Source: an uncultured Collinsella sp.
Lineage (GTDB): Bacteria; Actinomycetota; Coriobacteriia; Coriobacteriales; Coriobacteriaceae
Reading direction: 5' to 3'
DNA length: 19,020 bases
Assembly: GCA_900552145.1 (NCBI GenBank)
Contig: URYW01000032.1
Location: 1 to 19,020 of the forward strand
Part shown: piece after piece, positions 1 through 6,617 of the stretch
Position numbering within the stretch: position 1 is the first letter of the stretch
Layout: each line of letters opens with the position of its first letter
Made by a program: the position numbers and the translations under genes
The notes under the pieces: generated by a model
What the model saw: the letters and a program-made list of their open reading frames with translations, nothing else
Database searches by the model: none
What the model was told of the DNA's origin: nothing

Positions 1-1
1 C

Positions 2-1804
2 TCCAAATATGGCATGACCACCGAGCAGCTCTTCGAGGCCTTCCGCATGCTCAAGGCCAAGGGCGCCGAGGACTTTGGCATCCACGCATTCCTTGCCAGC
101 AACACTGTCACCAACGACTACTACCCCAAGCTCGCGCGCATCCTCTTTGAGCTTGCCGTACGCCTGGAGCACGAGACCGGCGCACACGTCGCCTTCATCA
201 ATCTGTCCGGCGGCGTCGGCATCCCCTACCTGCCCGAGCAGCAGGCCAACGACATTCGCGCCATCGGCGAGGGAGTACACGCGGCATACGACGAGATCCT
301 GGTTCCCGCCGGCATGGGCGATGTGGCCATCTGCACCGAGATGGGCCGCTTTATGATGGGGCCCTACGGCTGCCTGGTCACCAAGGCCATCCACGAGAAG
401 CAGATCTATAAGGACTATATCGGCGTGGACGCCAGTGCCGTCGATCTGATCCGCCCTGCCATGTATGGCGCTTACCACCACATCACAGTGATGGGTCAGC
501 CGAACGGTCCTGATAAAACCGCAGCCCCCGTCACGAACACGTACGACATCACGGGCAATCTGTGCGAGAACAATGACAAGTTCGCCATCGACCGCGAGCT
601 GCCGCATATCGAAATGGGCGACCTGCTCGTGATTCACGACACCGGTGCGCATGGCTACTCTATGGGCTACAACTACAACGGCCGCCTGCGCTCCGCCGAG
701 GTCCTGCTGCGCCCCGATGGCTCGGCCGACCTCATCCGACGCTCTGAGCGCCCGGGCGATTACTTTGCCACGCTCGACGTGCTGCCATGCGGTCGCGAGC
801 TGCTGGCCAAATCGCGCGCCGAAAGCGCCCGCCGTCGCGCTCAGGACGAGCGCTTAGCAGTCGCCGCCCAATGGAACAAACGCGTCCAGATCGCGGAAGC
901 GAAGGAGAAGAACATGGATATCCGCAACCTCGAGGGCTCGATCGTCGCCCTCGTCACGCCGTTTAAAAAGGACGGCAGCGTCGACTTTGACGCGCTCGAG
1001 CGCCTTATCGATTTCCAATTGCAAAACGGCACCGACGCCATCCTCACCCTGGGCACCACCGGCGAGAGCGCCACGATGACCGACGACGAGGACAACTCCG
1101 TCGTCGCCGCCGTGGTCAAGCATGTTGCAGGACGCGTCCCCGTCATTGCCGGCTCGGGCTCCAACTCCACGCAGACCATGCTCACCAAGTCGCTTACTTA
1201 CCAGGGCTTGGGAGCCGACGGCCTGCTGCTCATTACCCCCTACTACAACAAGTCCAACGAAGAGGGTATCTACCAGCACTTTAAGACCGTCGCCGATGCC
1301 GTGGACATCCCCTGCATCCTGTACAACATCCCCGGCCGCTGCGGCTGCGGTATCAGCGAGCGCAACGTAGCGCGCCTGGCCGCGCACCCCAACATCATGG
1401 GTATTAAGGAGGCCTCGGGCAACGTCGCCTACGCGGCCAAGATCGCCCACCTGCTGTCAGACGACTTCCGCATGTACTCGGGCGAGGACGCGCTTACCGT
1501 GCCGCTCATGAGCCTGGGCGCCTCGGGCACCATCAGCGTGTGGGCAGACGTGCAGCCGCAGCTCGTACATGACATGTGCCGCGCCTATTTGGACGTTGAC
1601 GTGGCGCGTGCCCGCGATATCCAAATTGCCGGCCAGCCGCTCATCAATGCCCTCTTTAGTGAGGTCAACCCCATCCCCGTCAAAGAGGCGCTCGCCCAGA
1701 TGGGTATGATCGAGGCAAACTACCGCATGCCGCTGTGCCCCATGGCAGACGACACGCGCTCTGCACTTACCGATGCTCTGAAGGGGGCTGGTCTGCTTGA
1801 TTAA
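2..1804 (+). CDS. lysA: Diaminopimelate decarboxylase (5' partial), frame continuous into DapA
   Basis: PLP-dependent decarboxylation of meso-DAP to lysine, the last step of lysine synthesis in the cytoplasm. The gene enters from outside the window: in-frame codons before the first ATG (base 14) read SKYG, so that Met is internal. Visible LysA features are SGGVGIPY, the EMGRFMMGPYG segment (the EPGR region in classic LysA), the substrate-side CENND (CESGD in classic LysA) and HDTGAHGYSMGYNYNG near the C-terminus. These variants fit the Firmicutes-type LysA clade as I recall it. The normal domain should end near FATLD, about residue 254 from base 14. Here a charged Arg/Ala/Glu/Lys-rich helical-looking stretch of about 45 residues follows, with no stop codon, and the frame runs into DapA at base 914. 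It is therefore either a LysA-DapA fusion or two proteins made from one frame by internal initiation. The LysA assignment is firm; the fusion is a reading of the frame only. Confidence 0.9.
   Translation, partial: SKYGMTTEQLFEAFRMLKAKGAEDFGIHAFLASNTVTNDYYPKLARILFELAVRLEHETGAHVAFINLSGGVGIPYLPEQQANDIRAIGEGVHAAYDEILVPAGMGDVAICTEMGRFMMGPYGCLVTKAIHEKQIYKDYIGVDASAVDLIRPAMYGAYHHITVMGQPNGPDKTAAPVTNTYDITGNLCENNDKFAIDRELPHIEMGDLLVIHDTGAHGYSMGYNYNGRLRSAEVLLRPDGSADLIRRSERPGDYFATLDVLPCGRELLAKSRAESARRRAQDERLAVAAQWNKRVQIAEAKEKNMDIRNLEGSIVALVTPFKKDGSVDFDALERLIDFQLQNGTDAILTLGTTGESATMTDDEDNSVVAAVVKHVAGRVPVIAGSGSNSTQTMLTKSLTYQGLGADGLLLITPYYNKSNEEGIYQHFKTVADAVDIPCILYNIPGRCGCGISERNVARLAAHPNIMGIKEASGNVAYAAKIAHLLSDDFRMYSGEDALTVPLMSLGASGTISVWADVQPQLVHDMCRAYLDVDVARARDIQIAGQPLINALFSEVNPIPVKEALAQMGMIEANYRMPLCPMADDTRSALTDALKGAGLLD
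901..908 (+). promoter_or_regulatory. Internal Shine-Dalgarno in front of the dapA start
   Basis: GAAGGAGA lies 5-6 bases before the ATG at 914, inside the continuous lysA-dapA frame. It is the reason to think that DapA is also, or only, made as a separate protein from its own start. Confidence 0.6.
914..1804 (+). CDS. dapA: 4-hydroxy-tetrahydrodipicolinate synthase
   Basis: Condenses pyruvate with aspartate semialdehyde, the first committed step of DAP/lysine synthesis. From the ATG at 914 the protein is 296 residues, the usual DapA length. The TIM-barrel landmarks are all present: GTTGE at 47-51 (carboxylate-binding Thr pair), YY at 110-111 (proton-relay Tyr), Y137 in LYNIPGR, R142 and the Schiff-base lysine K165 in GIKEASGN. 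A good Shine-Dalgarno precedes this start, but the same frame also reads in from lysA without a stop, so an N-terminally extended LysA-DapA form is possible. The gene overlaps dapB by 8 bases, which suggests translational coupling. The function is secure; whether it exists free or fused is not. Confidence 0.95.
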   Translation: MDIRNLEGSIVALVTPFKKDGSVDFDALERLIDFQLQNGTDAILTLGTTGESATMTDDEDNSVVAAVVKHVAGRVPVIAGSGSNSTQTMLTKSLTYQGLGADGLLLITPYYNKSNEEGIYQHFKTVADAVDIPCILYNIPGRCGCGISERNVARLAAHPNIMGIKEASGNVAYAAKIAHLLSDDFRMYSGEDALTVPLMSLGASGTISVWADVQPQLVHDMCRAYLDVDVARARDIQIAGQPLINALFSEVNPIPVKEALAQMGMIEANYRMPLCPMADDTRSALTDALKGAGLLD

Positions 1805-2537
1805 GACCGTCATTATGGGAACGGGCCGCATGGGCTCGCTCATCCGCACCACCGCCGAGGGCGTTGTCGACGCCGCCGGTCAATCCGTTTTTGATATCGT
1901 GGCCCAGATTGGCTTCGATTTGAGCAAGCTCGAGAACGCACCGGCTGCCGATGTTATTATCGACTTCTCGAACGTCGCGACCTTCGACGCCGTCGTCGCC
2001 TATGTCGGGCGCACGGGCGCGGCATTGGTCTCAGGCACCACAGGCTACACCCCCGAGCAGATGGACCGCCTGCGTGAGCTGGGCCAGAACACCCGCGTTA
2101 TGCACTCGGGCAATTACTCCATCGGTATCGCAGCCCTGCGCCATCTGGTAGCGCAGGCTACACGCGAGCTGCCCGGCTTTGACTGCGAAATCGTCGAGAC
2201 GCACCATAACCAAAAGGTCGACGCCCCCAGCGGTACCGCCAAGCTGCTGCTCGACGCCATAGTCGAGGCCGAGCCCGAGACAGGCTACCACCCCGTCTAC
2301 GGACGCGAGGGCATGTGCGGCGCGCGCGATCCCAAGGAGATCGGCATGCACTCGCTGCGCGGTGGCACTGTCGCCGGCGTCCACGAAGTGAGTTTCTTTG
2401 GCCAGGACGAGGAGGTCACGCTCACCCACCGCGCCACGAGCCGTCAGATCTTCGTCAACGGCGCCCTGGCCGCCGCCCAGAAGCTCGTCACCCGCGACCC
2501 CGGCTTCTACACCTTCGACCAGGTCATGTTTGCCTAA
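1797..2537 (+). CDS. dapB: 4-hydroxy-tetrahydrodipicolinate reductase
   Basis: NAD(P)H-dependent reduction of the DapA product to tetrahydrodipicolinate. The protein is 246 residues. The N-terminal Rossmann motif is GTGRMG at 8-13. The substrate-site signature is ETHHNQK at about 134-140, with catalytic His and Lys, followed by DAPSGTA at 142-148. The start is a TTG at 1797, inside the last codons of dapA, with AAGGGGG about nine bases upstream. It is chosen because it places the nucleotide-binding motif at the normal distance from the N-terminus. The 8-base overlap with dapA and 39-base gap to dapH place it firmly in one operon. Confidence 0.96.
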   Translation: MIKTVIMGTGRMGSLIRTTAEGVVDAAGQSVFDIVAQIGFDLSKLENAPAADVIIDFSNVATFDAVVAYVGRTGAALVSGTTGYTPEQMDRLRELGQNTRVMHSGNYSIGIAALRHLVAQATRELPGFDCEIVETHHNQKVDAPSGTAKLLLDAIVEAEPETGYHPVYGREGMCGARDPKEIGMHSLRGGTVAGVHEVSFFGQDEEVTLTHRATSRQIFVNGALAAAQKLVTRDPGFYTFDQVMFA

Positions 2538-2576
2538 CCAGGTATCAACCGTATCCACGCAAAGGAGAAACAGCAT

Positions 2577-3296
2577 ATGAGTAACGCAGCCGAGATGGAT
2601 GCCCAGGAGATTATCAACTACATCGCCACCGCGCCCAAAAAGACACCTGTCAAGCTGTACGTGCGCGAGAAGCCCGGCATGAAGGTTGCCTGGGGCGACG
2701 CACATGTCTACGGCGGCCGTCGCGGCAAGACCGTCTTTGGCGACTGGGATGAGCTCAAGGCCATCCTCGATGCCAATGCCGACTCCATCGACTACTACGA
2801 TGTCGAGAATGACTGCCGCAACTCTGCCGTGCCCATGCTCGACCTTAAGGGCATCAACGCCCGCATCGAGCCGGGCGCGATCATCCGTGACCGCGTCGAG
2901 ATCGGCGATCGCGCCGTCATCATGATGGGTGCCATCATCAACATCGGCTCCGTCATTGGCGAAGGCTCCATGATTGATATGGGCGCCGTGCTGGGCGGTC
3001 GCGCCACCGTGGGCAAGAACTGCCACATCGGCGCCGGCACCGTGCTGGCAGGCGTTGTGGAGCCCGCCAGCGCCACGCCCGTCACCATCGAGGACGATGT
3101 CATGATCGGCGCCAACGCCGTGGTCCTGGAGGGCGTGCACGTAGGCAAGGGCGCTGTCGTTGCCGCCGGCGCCGTGTGCGTCGAGGATGTCCCCGCCGGC
3201 ACCGTCGTGGCCGGTGTCCCCGCCCGCGTCATCAAGATGCGCGACGAGAAGACCGACAGCAAGACCGGCCTGGAAGAGGGCTTACGTCAACTGTAG
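2577..3296 (+). CDS. dapH: Tetrahydrodipicolinate N-acetyltransferase
   Basis: Acetyl-CoA-dependent acetylation of tetrahydrodipicolinate, the entry to the N-acetyl branch of DAP synthesis used by Bacillus relatives, as opposed to succinyl (DapD) or direct (DapL/Ddh) routes. The protein is 239 residues. An N-terminal helical domain contains TPVKLYVREKPG and VVFGDW-like sequence. From about residue 85 there is a left-handed beta-helix of hexapeptide repeats (ARIEPGAIIRD, INIGSVIGEGSMID, LGGRATVGKNCHIGAG, VIEDDVMIGANAVV). It ends in GLRQL, closely matching the Bacillus DapH ending ELRQL as I remember it. AAAGGAG precedes the ATG. It is the last gene of the lysA-dapA-dapB-dapH operon. The deacetylase for this branch is not in the window. 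Confidence 0.95.
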   Translation: MSNAAEMDAQEIINYIATAPKKTPVKLYVREKPGMKVAWGDAHVYGGRRGKTVFGDWDELKAILDANADSIDYYDVENDCRNSAVPMLDLKGINARIEPGAIIRDRVEIGDRAVIMMGAIINIGSVIGEGSMIDMGAVLGGRATVGKNCHIGAGTVLAGVVEPASATPVTIEDDVMIGANAVVLEGVHVGKGAVVAAGAVCVEDVPAGTVVAGVPARVIKMRDEKTDSKTGLEEGLRQL

Positions 3297-3297
3297 A

Positions 3298-3327
3298 AGT
3301 TACGCGGTTTTACCAAACCGCGTAACT
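3298..3327 (+). terminator. Perfect 13-bp hairpin directly after dapH
   Basis: Arm AGTTACGCGGTTT (3298-3310), loop TACC, and arm AAACCGCGTAACT (3315-3327) start one base after the dapH stop. There is no U-run behind it, so a simple Rho-independent terminator is not assured; 3' end protection or a repeat element fits equally well. The same stem recurs behind ettA at 18215-18242 in the same orientation relative to its gene. Confidence 0.6.
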
Positions 3328-3400
3328 AGTCGACGCCGCAAACACACCTAGGCGGCAATCTGACGTATGCTCAACCTGCAACGTAATTCAGCCCCAAGTA

Positions 3401-3435
3401 AAAAGGCCGAAGCCCTCGTCCGAGGCTTCGGCCTT
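3401..3435 (-). terminator. Rho-independent terminator of the toxin-antitoxin operon
   Basis: The arms AAGGCCGAAGCC (3403-3414) and GGCTTCGGCCTT (3424-3435) are perfect complements. Read on the minus strand the stem is followed by a run of five U. It begins three bases after the toxin stop codon. It may also stop dapH transcripts from the other side, although the plus-strand U-tract is poor. Confidence 0.85.
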
Positions 3436-3437
3436 CA

Positions 3438-3782
3438 TCATCTCAGGGTTCCGTCGTATTCAACCATGGCGGGTCGCTTTGACAGGCGCCCTGCGGCCGT
3501 CTTATAGACCTCGGAACGGTCGCGCCGCCCTATTGCCACGATCTCGGCAATCTCAACCGTTCCGTCCTCCCGGATTCGAAAAACCATTCGGAGTCCTGCA
3601 TTCCGCCATTTGATCTTTTTGCAGCCGGCGAGCTCACCGTGAAGCGGCGTTCCAATTTCATCAGCGCGCGTCTTTAATTTCGCGACTGCAATACGGACGA
3701 GTCTTCGCTGAGATCCATCTAGTTTTTGATATTCCTTCTCGACGTCTCGATTCAAAAAGCCGACGACAAAATGCCCACTCAT
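3438..3782 (-). CDS. RelE/ParE-superfamily toxin
   Basis: Probable toxin of a type II toxin-antitoxin pair; RelE-type members usually cleave mRNA in the ribosome. The protein is 114 residues, slightly longer than a minimal RelE because of a C-terminal tail of about 25 residues. The RelE-like core reads PLHGELAGCKKIKWRNAGLR, then MVFRIREDGTVEIAEIVAIG and RRDRSEVY. This is the typical pattern: a Gly-Leu loop, a basic segment meeting a beta strand, then an I-x-I-GxR-x-x-x-x-Y ending. Its ATG overlaps the antitoxin stop by four bases (ATGA), the usual coupling in these operons. The fold family is well supported; whether the target is ribosomal mRNA or gyrase is not decided by what I can see. Confidence 0.8.
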   Translation of the reverse strand: MSGHFVVGFLNRDVEKEYQKLDGSQRRLVRIAVAKLKTRADEIGTPLHGELAGCKKIKWRNAGLRMVFRIREDGTVEIAEIVAIGRRDRSEVYKTAAGRLSKRPAMVEYDGTLR

Positions 3783-4129
3783 TCGAAAAGATCCTCATCG
3801 GGGATCGCGTCCGGATCCATCGATTCAAACTCCGCGAGCTCCTCGGTAGTTAGGGCGTCCTCAAACGGAACAAATTCATGCGGACCATGCTTGACTCGAT
3901 CCGCAGCGATGCGATTTATCTCAAGTTCGTGCAGATACTGCAGCGCACCGTACATTTCCTCATAGGCGGCATAGTCGATAAGCACGGTATCGATATCGTT
4001 ATGATCGGCAATGAACTGTGGTGCGCGTTTTGCGCGTTTACGAATGGCAGATAAAGACTTGCTTGCTTCGGTAGCCGAAACAACCTGGTCTTTTGTAAAC
4101 ACCGGTTTTTCCAGAACAAGTGGGGACAT
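3779..4129 (-). CDS. Phd/YefM-like antitoxin
   Basis: Probable antitoxin that neutralises the RelE-type protein encoded just downstream and represses its own promoter. The protein is 116 residues from the ATG at 4129. That start is preceded by GGAGGT at the right distance, so I prefer it to an upstream in-frame ATG at 4177 lying inside the operator. The segment VVSATEASKSLSAIRKRAKR followed by PQFIADHNDIDTVLIDYAAY resembles the Phd/YefM N-terminal DNA-binding domain (helix-strand-strand, then a hydrophobic 'I-D-Y-x-x-Y' end). The last 40 residues are acidic (EEMY..., DPDAIPDEDLFE) and would wrap the basic toxin. Placement antitoxin-first with a 4-base overlap supports the pairing. Confidence 0.78.
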   Translation of the reverse strand: MSPLVLEKPVFTKDQVVSATEASKSLSAIRKRAKRAPQFIADHNDIDTVLIDYAAYEEMYGALQYLHELEINRIAADRVKHGPHEFVPFEDALTTEELAEFESMDPDAIPDEDLFE

Positions 4130-4148
4130 TTTGACCTCCAAAAAATAA

Positions 4149-4190
4149 TCTGGATTATATTTCAAAGTATACTTCAAAATATAATCCAGA
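4149..4190 (-). promoter_or_regulatory. 42-bp palindromic operator/promoter of the toxin-antitoxin operon
   Basis: TCTGGATTATATTT (4149-4162) and AAATATAATCCAGA (4177-4190) are perfect inverted repeats around a central AAGTATACTT (4165-4174). Only two base pairs of the 42-bp palindrome mismatch. On the minus strand it contains TATAAT (4159-4154), a good -10 element, so a bound antitoxin would block RNA polymerase. The antitoxin start is 20 bases downstream. Confidence 0.8.
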
Positions 4191-4213
4191 CTTTTATTCG
4201 AAAGAAAAAAGCC

Positions 4214-5218
4214 CTATCGATTCTCAATTGACCCGATGTTTTTTAGCTCGATGGAGATGAGGCCGTTGGGCTCGTTGACGAACTCGATGTACTCGGAGTT
4301 CGAACCCATCTCGGCCGGGAAGCTGATCTCGATACCCGTGTCGGTACGGATCTTGTGATTACGCACGGCCGCGCGCTCAACTTGCTTGCGCTCCACAGGC
4401 ACGCGCTCAGGCACCTTCTCCTCGGTCAGCGCCGCACGCACGCTCTCCTTGATGACCGGCTCGTCCTCAAAGACCTCATCGACGATATCCCAAGGGGGCA
4501 GTTCCTCGTCATCCTCAACTTTCTCAGCAACAGCCGCCTTGACCTTGGCGAGCGCCACGGCGGTATTGGCCCCGTGCTCCTCGGCGACTTCCTCGACCAC
4601 ACGCGTCACGGTGTCGATGACCTCCTTGCCCGACACGCCCGTGTCGCACTGCAGCAGGCCGTCGGGGATAAGCATGCGGTCCTCGCCGGCAATCTTGCGT
4701 TTCTTGTCCACGTAGCCGATCTCCATGGTGCTCGCGCACACGATGGCATAGCTCGGCACCTTTTGCGAAGGGTTTGGCAAAATGGCGTAGTGGCGCGCGA
4801 TGTCGTTGCGCACCTCCCCCTCCTCGCGACCCACTTCGTGCATAAAAGCCTGCTTGGAGCCCAGCAGCATCACGGCAAACCAGCGGGTATCCTCATCATC
4901 GTCAAAGTCCGCCACGAGCACGTCGGTGGACTCGGCTTTCTCGGCTTTGGTGAGCTCGGAGGAGATAAACTCCGCAATCTGCTGCGACAGGTCCACAAAC
5001 TCGCGCTCGCCAAAGAAATAGCCTTTGAGCTCGCCGCCAAACGCAGAGTTCTCGGCAAACGTGGCGCGTTTATTGTCGGCCGAGGTTCGTGCGCGGCGCA
5101 GATGCGTGGTTACGAAATTGCGCACGGTACGACTCTCGATATCGAGCTCGCGCTGACTCATGACGTTGACGGCAGAGTCAAAGTCCAGGATATGCAGAAT
5201 CGCGTGATTGATTTTCAT
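4214..5218 (-). CDS. Nucleoid-associated protein, YejK/NdpA family
   Basis: A member of the 37-kDa nucleoid-associated protein family (E. coli YejK, also called NdpA). These are cytoplasmic proteins found on the nucleoid whose exact role is unsettled. The N-terminus KINHAILHILDFDSAVNVMS with SQRELDIESRTVRNFVTTHL matches the family opening. The middle carries YAILPNPSQKVPSYAIV, and the C-terminus ends in an ISFPAEM...YIEFVNEPNG segment. Length is 334 residues from the ATG at 5218, normal for the family. A second ATG at 5227 would add three residues. I prefer 5218 because GGA lies nine bases upstream and the protein then begins like relatives (M-x-I-N-x-A-I-L-H). It has a conspicuously acidic stretch before the last quarter (VEDDEELPPWDIVDEVFEDE). 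A short U-run follows the stop, with no good stem. Confidence 0.85.
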   Translation of the reverse strand: MKINHAILHILDFDSAVNVMSQRELDIESRTVRNFVTTHLRRARTSADNKRATFAENSAFGGELKGYFFGEREFVDLSQQIAEFISSELTKAEKAESTDVLVADFDDDEDTRWFAVMLLGSKQAFMHEVGREEGEVRNDIARHYAILPNPSQKVPSYAIVCASTMEIGYVDKKRKIAGEDRMLIPDGLLQCDTGVSGKEVIDTVTRVVEEVAEEHGANTAVALAKVKAAVAEKVEDDEELPPWDIVDEVFEDEPVIKESVRAALTEEKVPERVPVERKQVERAAVRNHKIRTDTGIEISFPAEMGSNSEYIEFVNEPNGLISIELKNIGSIENR

Positions 5219-5256
5219 ATACGGCATTCCGTTCTAGATCGATTTCGGCACGAACC

Positions 5257-5262
5257 AGTATA
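5257..5262 (-). promoter_or_regulatory. Possible -10 box for the nucleoid-associated protein gene
   Basis: On the minus strand TATACT lies about 40 bases before the ATG in an otherwise GC-rich gap. I cannot see a convincing -35 at the right distance, so this is only a suggestion. Confidence 0.3.
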
Positions 5263-5295
5263 GCGGTCGAACCCGCCCCAGGCGCATCGAAGATT

Positions 5296-5325
5296 GGCGC
5301 ATCGGGGACAGGTCGCTTGGCACCA
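5296..5325 (+). repeat. REP-like repeat, copy A
   Basis: A 30-base element containing GGGGACAGGT, then CGCTTGGCACCA, ends five bases short of the stop codon of the DUF2974 gene. Its relative at 6521-6550 on the opposite strand matches at about 22 of 30 positions and lies just before the same gene's start, so the two copies bracket the gene like imperfect terminal inverted repeats. An overlapping direct repeat GGCGCATCG occurs at 5281-5289 and 5296-5304. Confidence 0.55.
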
Positions 5326-5329
5326 ATGG

Positions 5330-6490
5330 CTAGCGCAGGAGCTCGGACTGCCAAGCCTCGAGCTGTTCTGCCAGGCTCTTACCACTAGAAGGCACGCTGA
5401 ACTCTGGACGTTTGGGCAGAAGCGCACACTTAAGAATCGCAACGATAGTCTGCGAGACAAAGCGTCGCGTATCCTTGTCAAAGCCTTGCGCAGCCTGGAG
5501 CATCACGGGCAGGCTCTCGCGCAGATTCCCAGCGATATCCACAAACCGCTCAGCACCCGTAGCCTCAAGCACGGAGAACAACGCATCTACAAAACGCTCG
5601 CGCTCGCTAGGCGACACCGCAAGCAGCATCTCGCGAATGGAGCCATCAACGTATCGAGCACCGGCGGACAGGCGCTCACAGTACACGAAGTCGCGACCAT
5701 CAACCACCCAGCTAAAGGGATTATGCTGAAGCAGGCTGAACTCGGTGCTCTCAACGATGGCATAGTCCTCCTGTGTCTCGAACATCATGCCAAAGATCGA
5801 CGACCGAGGTAGCGTCTTGTCGATTCGACCGGATAGGTCGGCGAAGGCGTTGCCGCTCAGAAACTCCTCGACGAAGCCCGGACCATCATGGGAATACGCC
5901 CGTTCGATTCGCTCACGGGCGACATCGGGGCACATCGCCGCACCGTACACCGCAAGGTTTCCACCCTTGGAATGACCTCCGCACAAAAGCGGCCCGTCAA
6001 TCGCATCCGCCGCCTCGTCTACATAACGCGCCGCGGATTCCTGGGCCGGCACAGGACACCGGAACGCCATGTTAAAGTCCTCTTTCCAGCCCACAATCGT
6101 GCTGTCGGTCCCCCGGAAGGCAAGATAGCTAAACCCCGCCGGAAATCGGAACGTCATGGCCGCAAACTGCTCCGTTGTCTCGGCATCACTCACGCTACGA
6201 TAGCCGCAAACACGAACGCCACGGTAGCGAGGGCTTGCTGCCACAGCCTCCAACAGGGCACGGCTCCCCTCCGGATCCCACAGGTCGCCAATCATGTCTT
6301 GGTAGCACTCGGCGCGCAGCAGCTCGCGTACGTCTAGGCCCTGCCAGTTCGTCAGCTCCGCCATATCACCCGGCAAACGCAAATAGGACAGCCACGCAAA
6401 GACCAGGCTATCCACCGCGCAGAACGGCCGTTCCTCAAACGGATCAAACGCCGTCTGGGCATAGGTCAAAAAATTAGGCGAATCCGACAT
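5330..6490 (-). CDS. DUF2974-type (Mbeg1-like) alpha/beta-hydrolase
   Basis: A probable cytoplasmic serine hydrolase with a lipase-like fold; substrate unknown. The protein is 386 residues from the ATG at 6490. That start is chosen because GGGAGG lies just upstream and because relatives begin a few residues before the conserved 'F...VD.L....LSYL' block (here FCAVDSLVFAWLSYLRLPGD). The long in-frame upstream extension is low-complexity and crosses an intergenic repeat. Key motifs are YLAFRGTDSTIVGWKEDFNM at about 122-141, typical of DUF2974, and the nucleophile elbow GGHSKGGNLAVYGAA with Ser174. SHDGPGF follows and probably carries another active-site element. The gene is flanked on both sides by copies of a REP-like repeat. 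The family call is confident; enzymatic activity is inferred from the elbow alone. Confidence 0.82.
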   Translation of the reverse strand: MSDSPNFLTYAQTAFDPFEERPFCAVDSLVFAWLSYLRLPGDMAELTNWQGLDVRELLRAECYQDMIGDLWDPEGSRALLEAVAASPRYRGVRVCGYRSVSDAETTEQFAAMTFRFPAGFSYLAFRGTDSTIVGWKEDFNMAFRCPVPAQESAARYVDEAADAIDGPLLCGGHSKGGNLAVYGAAMCPDVARERIERAYSHDGPGFVEEFLSGNAFADLSGRIDKTLPRSSIFGMMFETQEDYAIVESTEFSLLQHNPFSWVVDGRDFVYCERLSAGARYVDGSIREMLLAVSPSERERFVDALFSVLEATGAERFVDIAGNLRESLPVMLQAAQGFDKDTRRFVSQTIVAILKCALLPKRPEFSVPSSGKSLAEQLEAWQSELLR

Positions 6491-6520
6491 GGCCCTCCCA
6501 TCAACTATGGTGCATTGGGG

Positions 6521-6550
6521 TGGTGCAAAGTAACCTGACCCCCTCGCACC
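6521..6550 (-). repeat. REP-like repeat, copy B
   Basis: On the minus strand this reads GGTGCGAGGGGGTCAGGT, then TACTTTGCACCA, so its own ends (GGTGC / GCACC) pair into a stem. It is related to copy A at 5296-5325 in inverted orientation and sits in the leader of the DUF2974 gene. A second potential stem is GGTGC (6509-6513) plus GGGGT (6517-6521) against ACCCC (6538-6542) plus GCACC (6546-6550). Confidence 0.55.
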
Positions 6551-6583
6551 AAAAAGGCGCCCGGACCGTGTGGCCCGGACGCC
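6551..6583 (-). terminator. Rho-independent terminator of ldh
   Basis: On the minus strand GGCGUCCGGGCC, loop ACAC, GGUCCGGGCGCC forms a 12-bp stem with two G-U wobbles, followed by five U. It lies 35 bases past the lactate dehydrogenase stop and is oriented for that gene; the wobble pairs make it a much better terminator on this strand than on the other. Confidence 0.9.
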
Positions 6584-6617
6584 TTTCATTGTAGCCTGTT
6601 GCCCAAAAGAGCTTGAT

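Noticed and set aside
2031..3140. 369-residue antisense open frame opposite dapB-dapH
   Set aside because: It is His/Gly/Asp-repetitive, as expected from the complement of GC-rich codons, has no ribosome site and lies over two firmly identified genes. The same applies to antisense frames at 9231-10826, 6570-7631, 4355-5263 and 854-1450.
4130..4177. Longer antitoxin beginning at the ATG at 4177
   Set aside because: The extension would be encoded by the operator palindrome and lacks a ribosome site, whereas the ATG at 4129 has GGAGGT.
5281..5304. GGCGCATCG direct repeat as a separate regulatory site
   Set aside because: It partly overlaps the REP-like copy and lies at a gene end, so it is more simply part of that repeat region.
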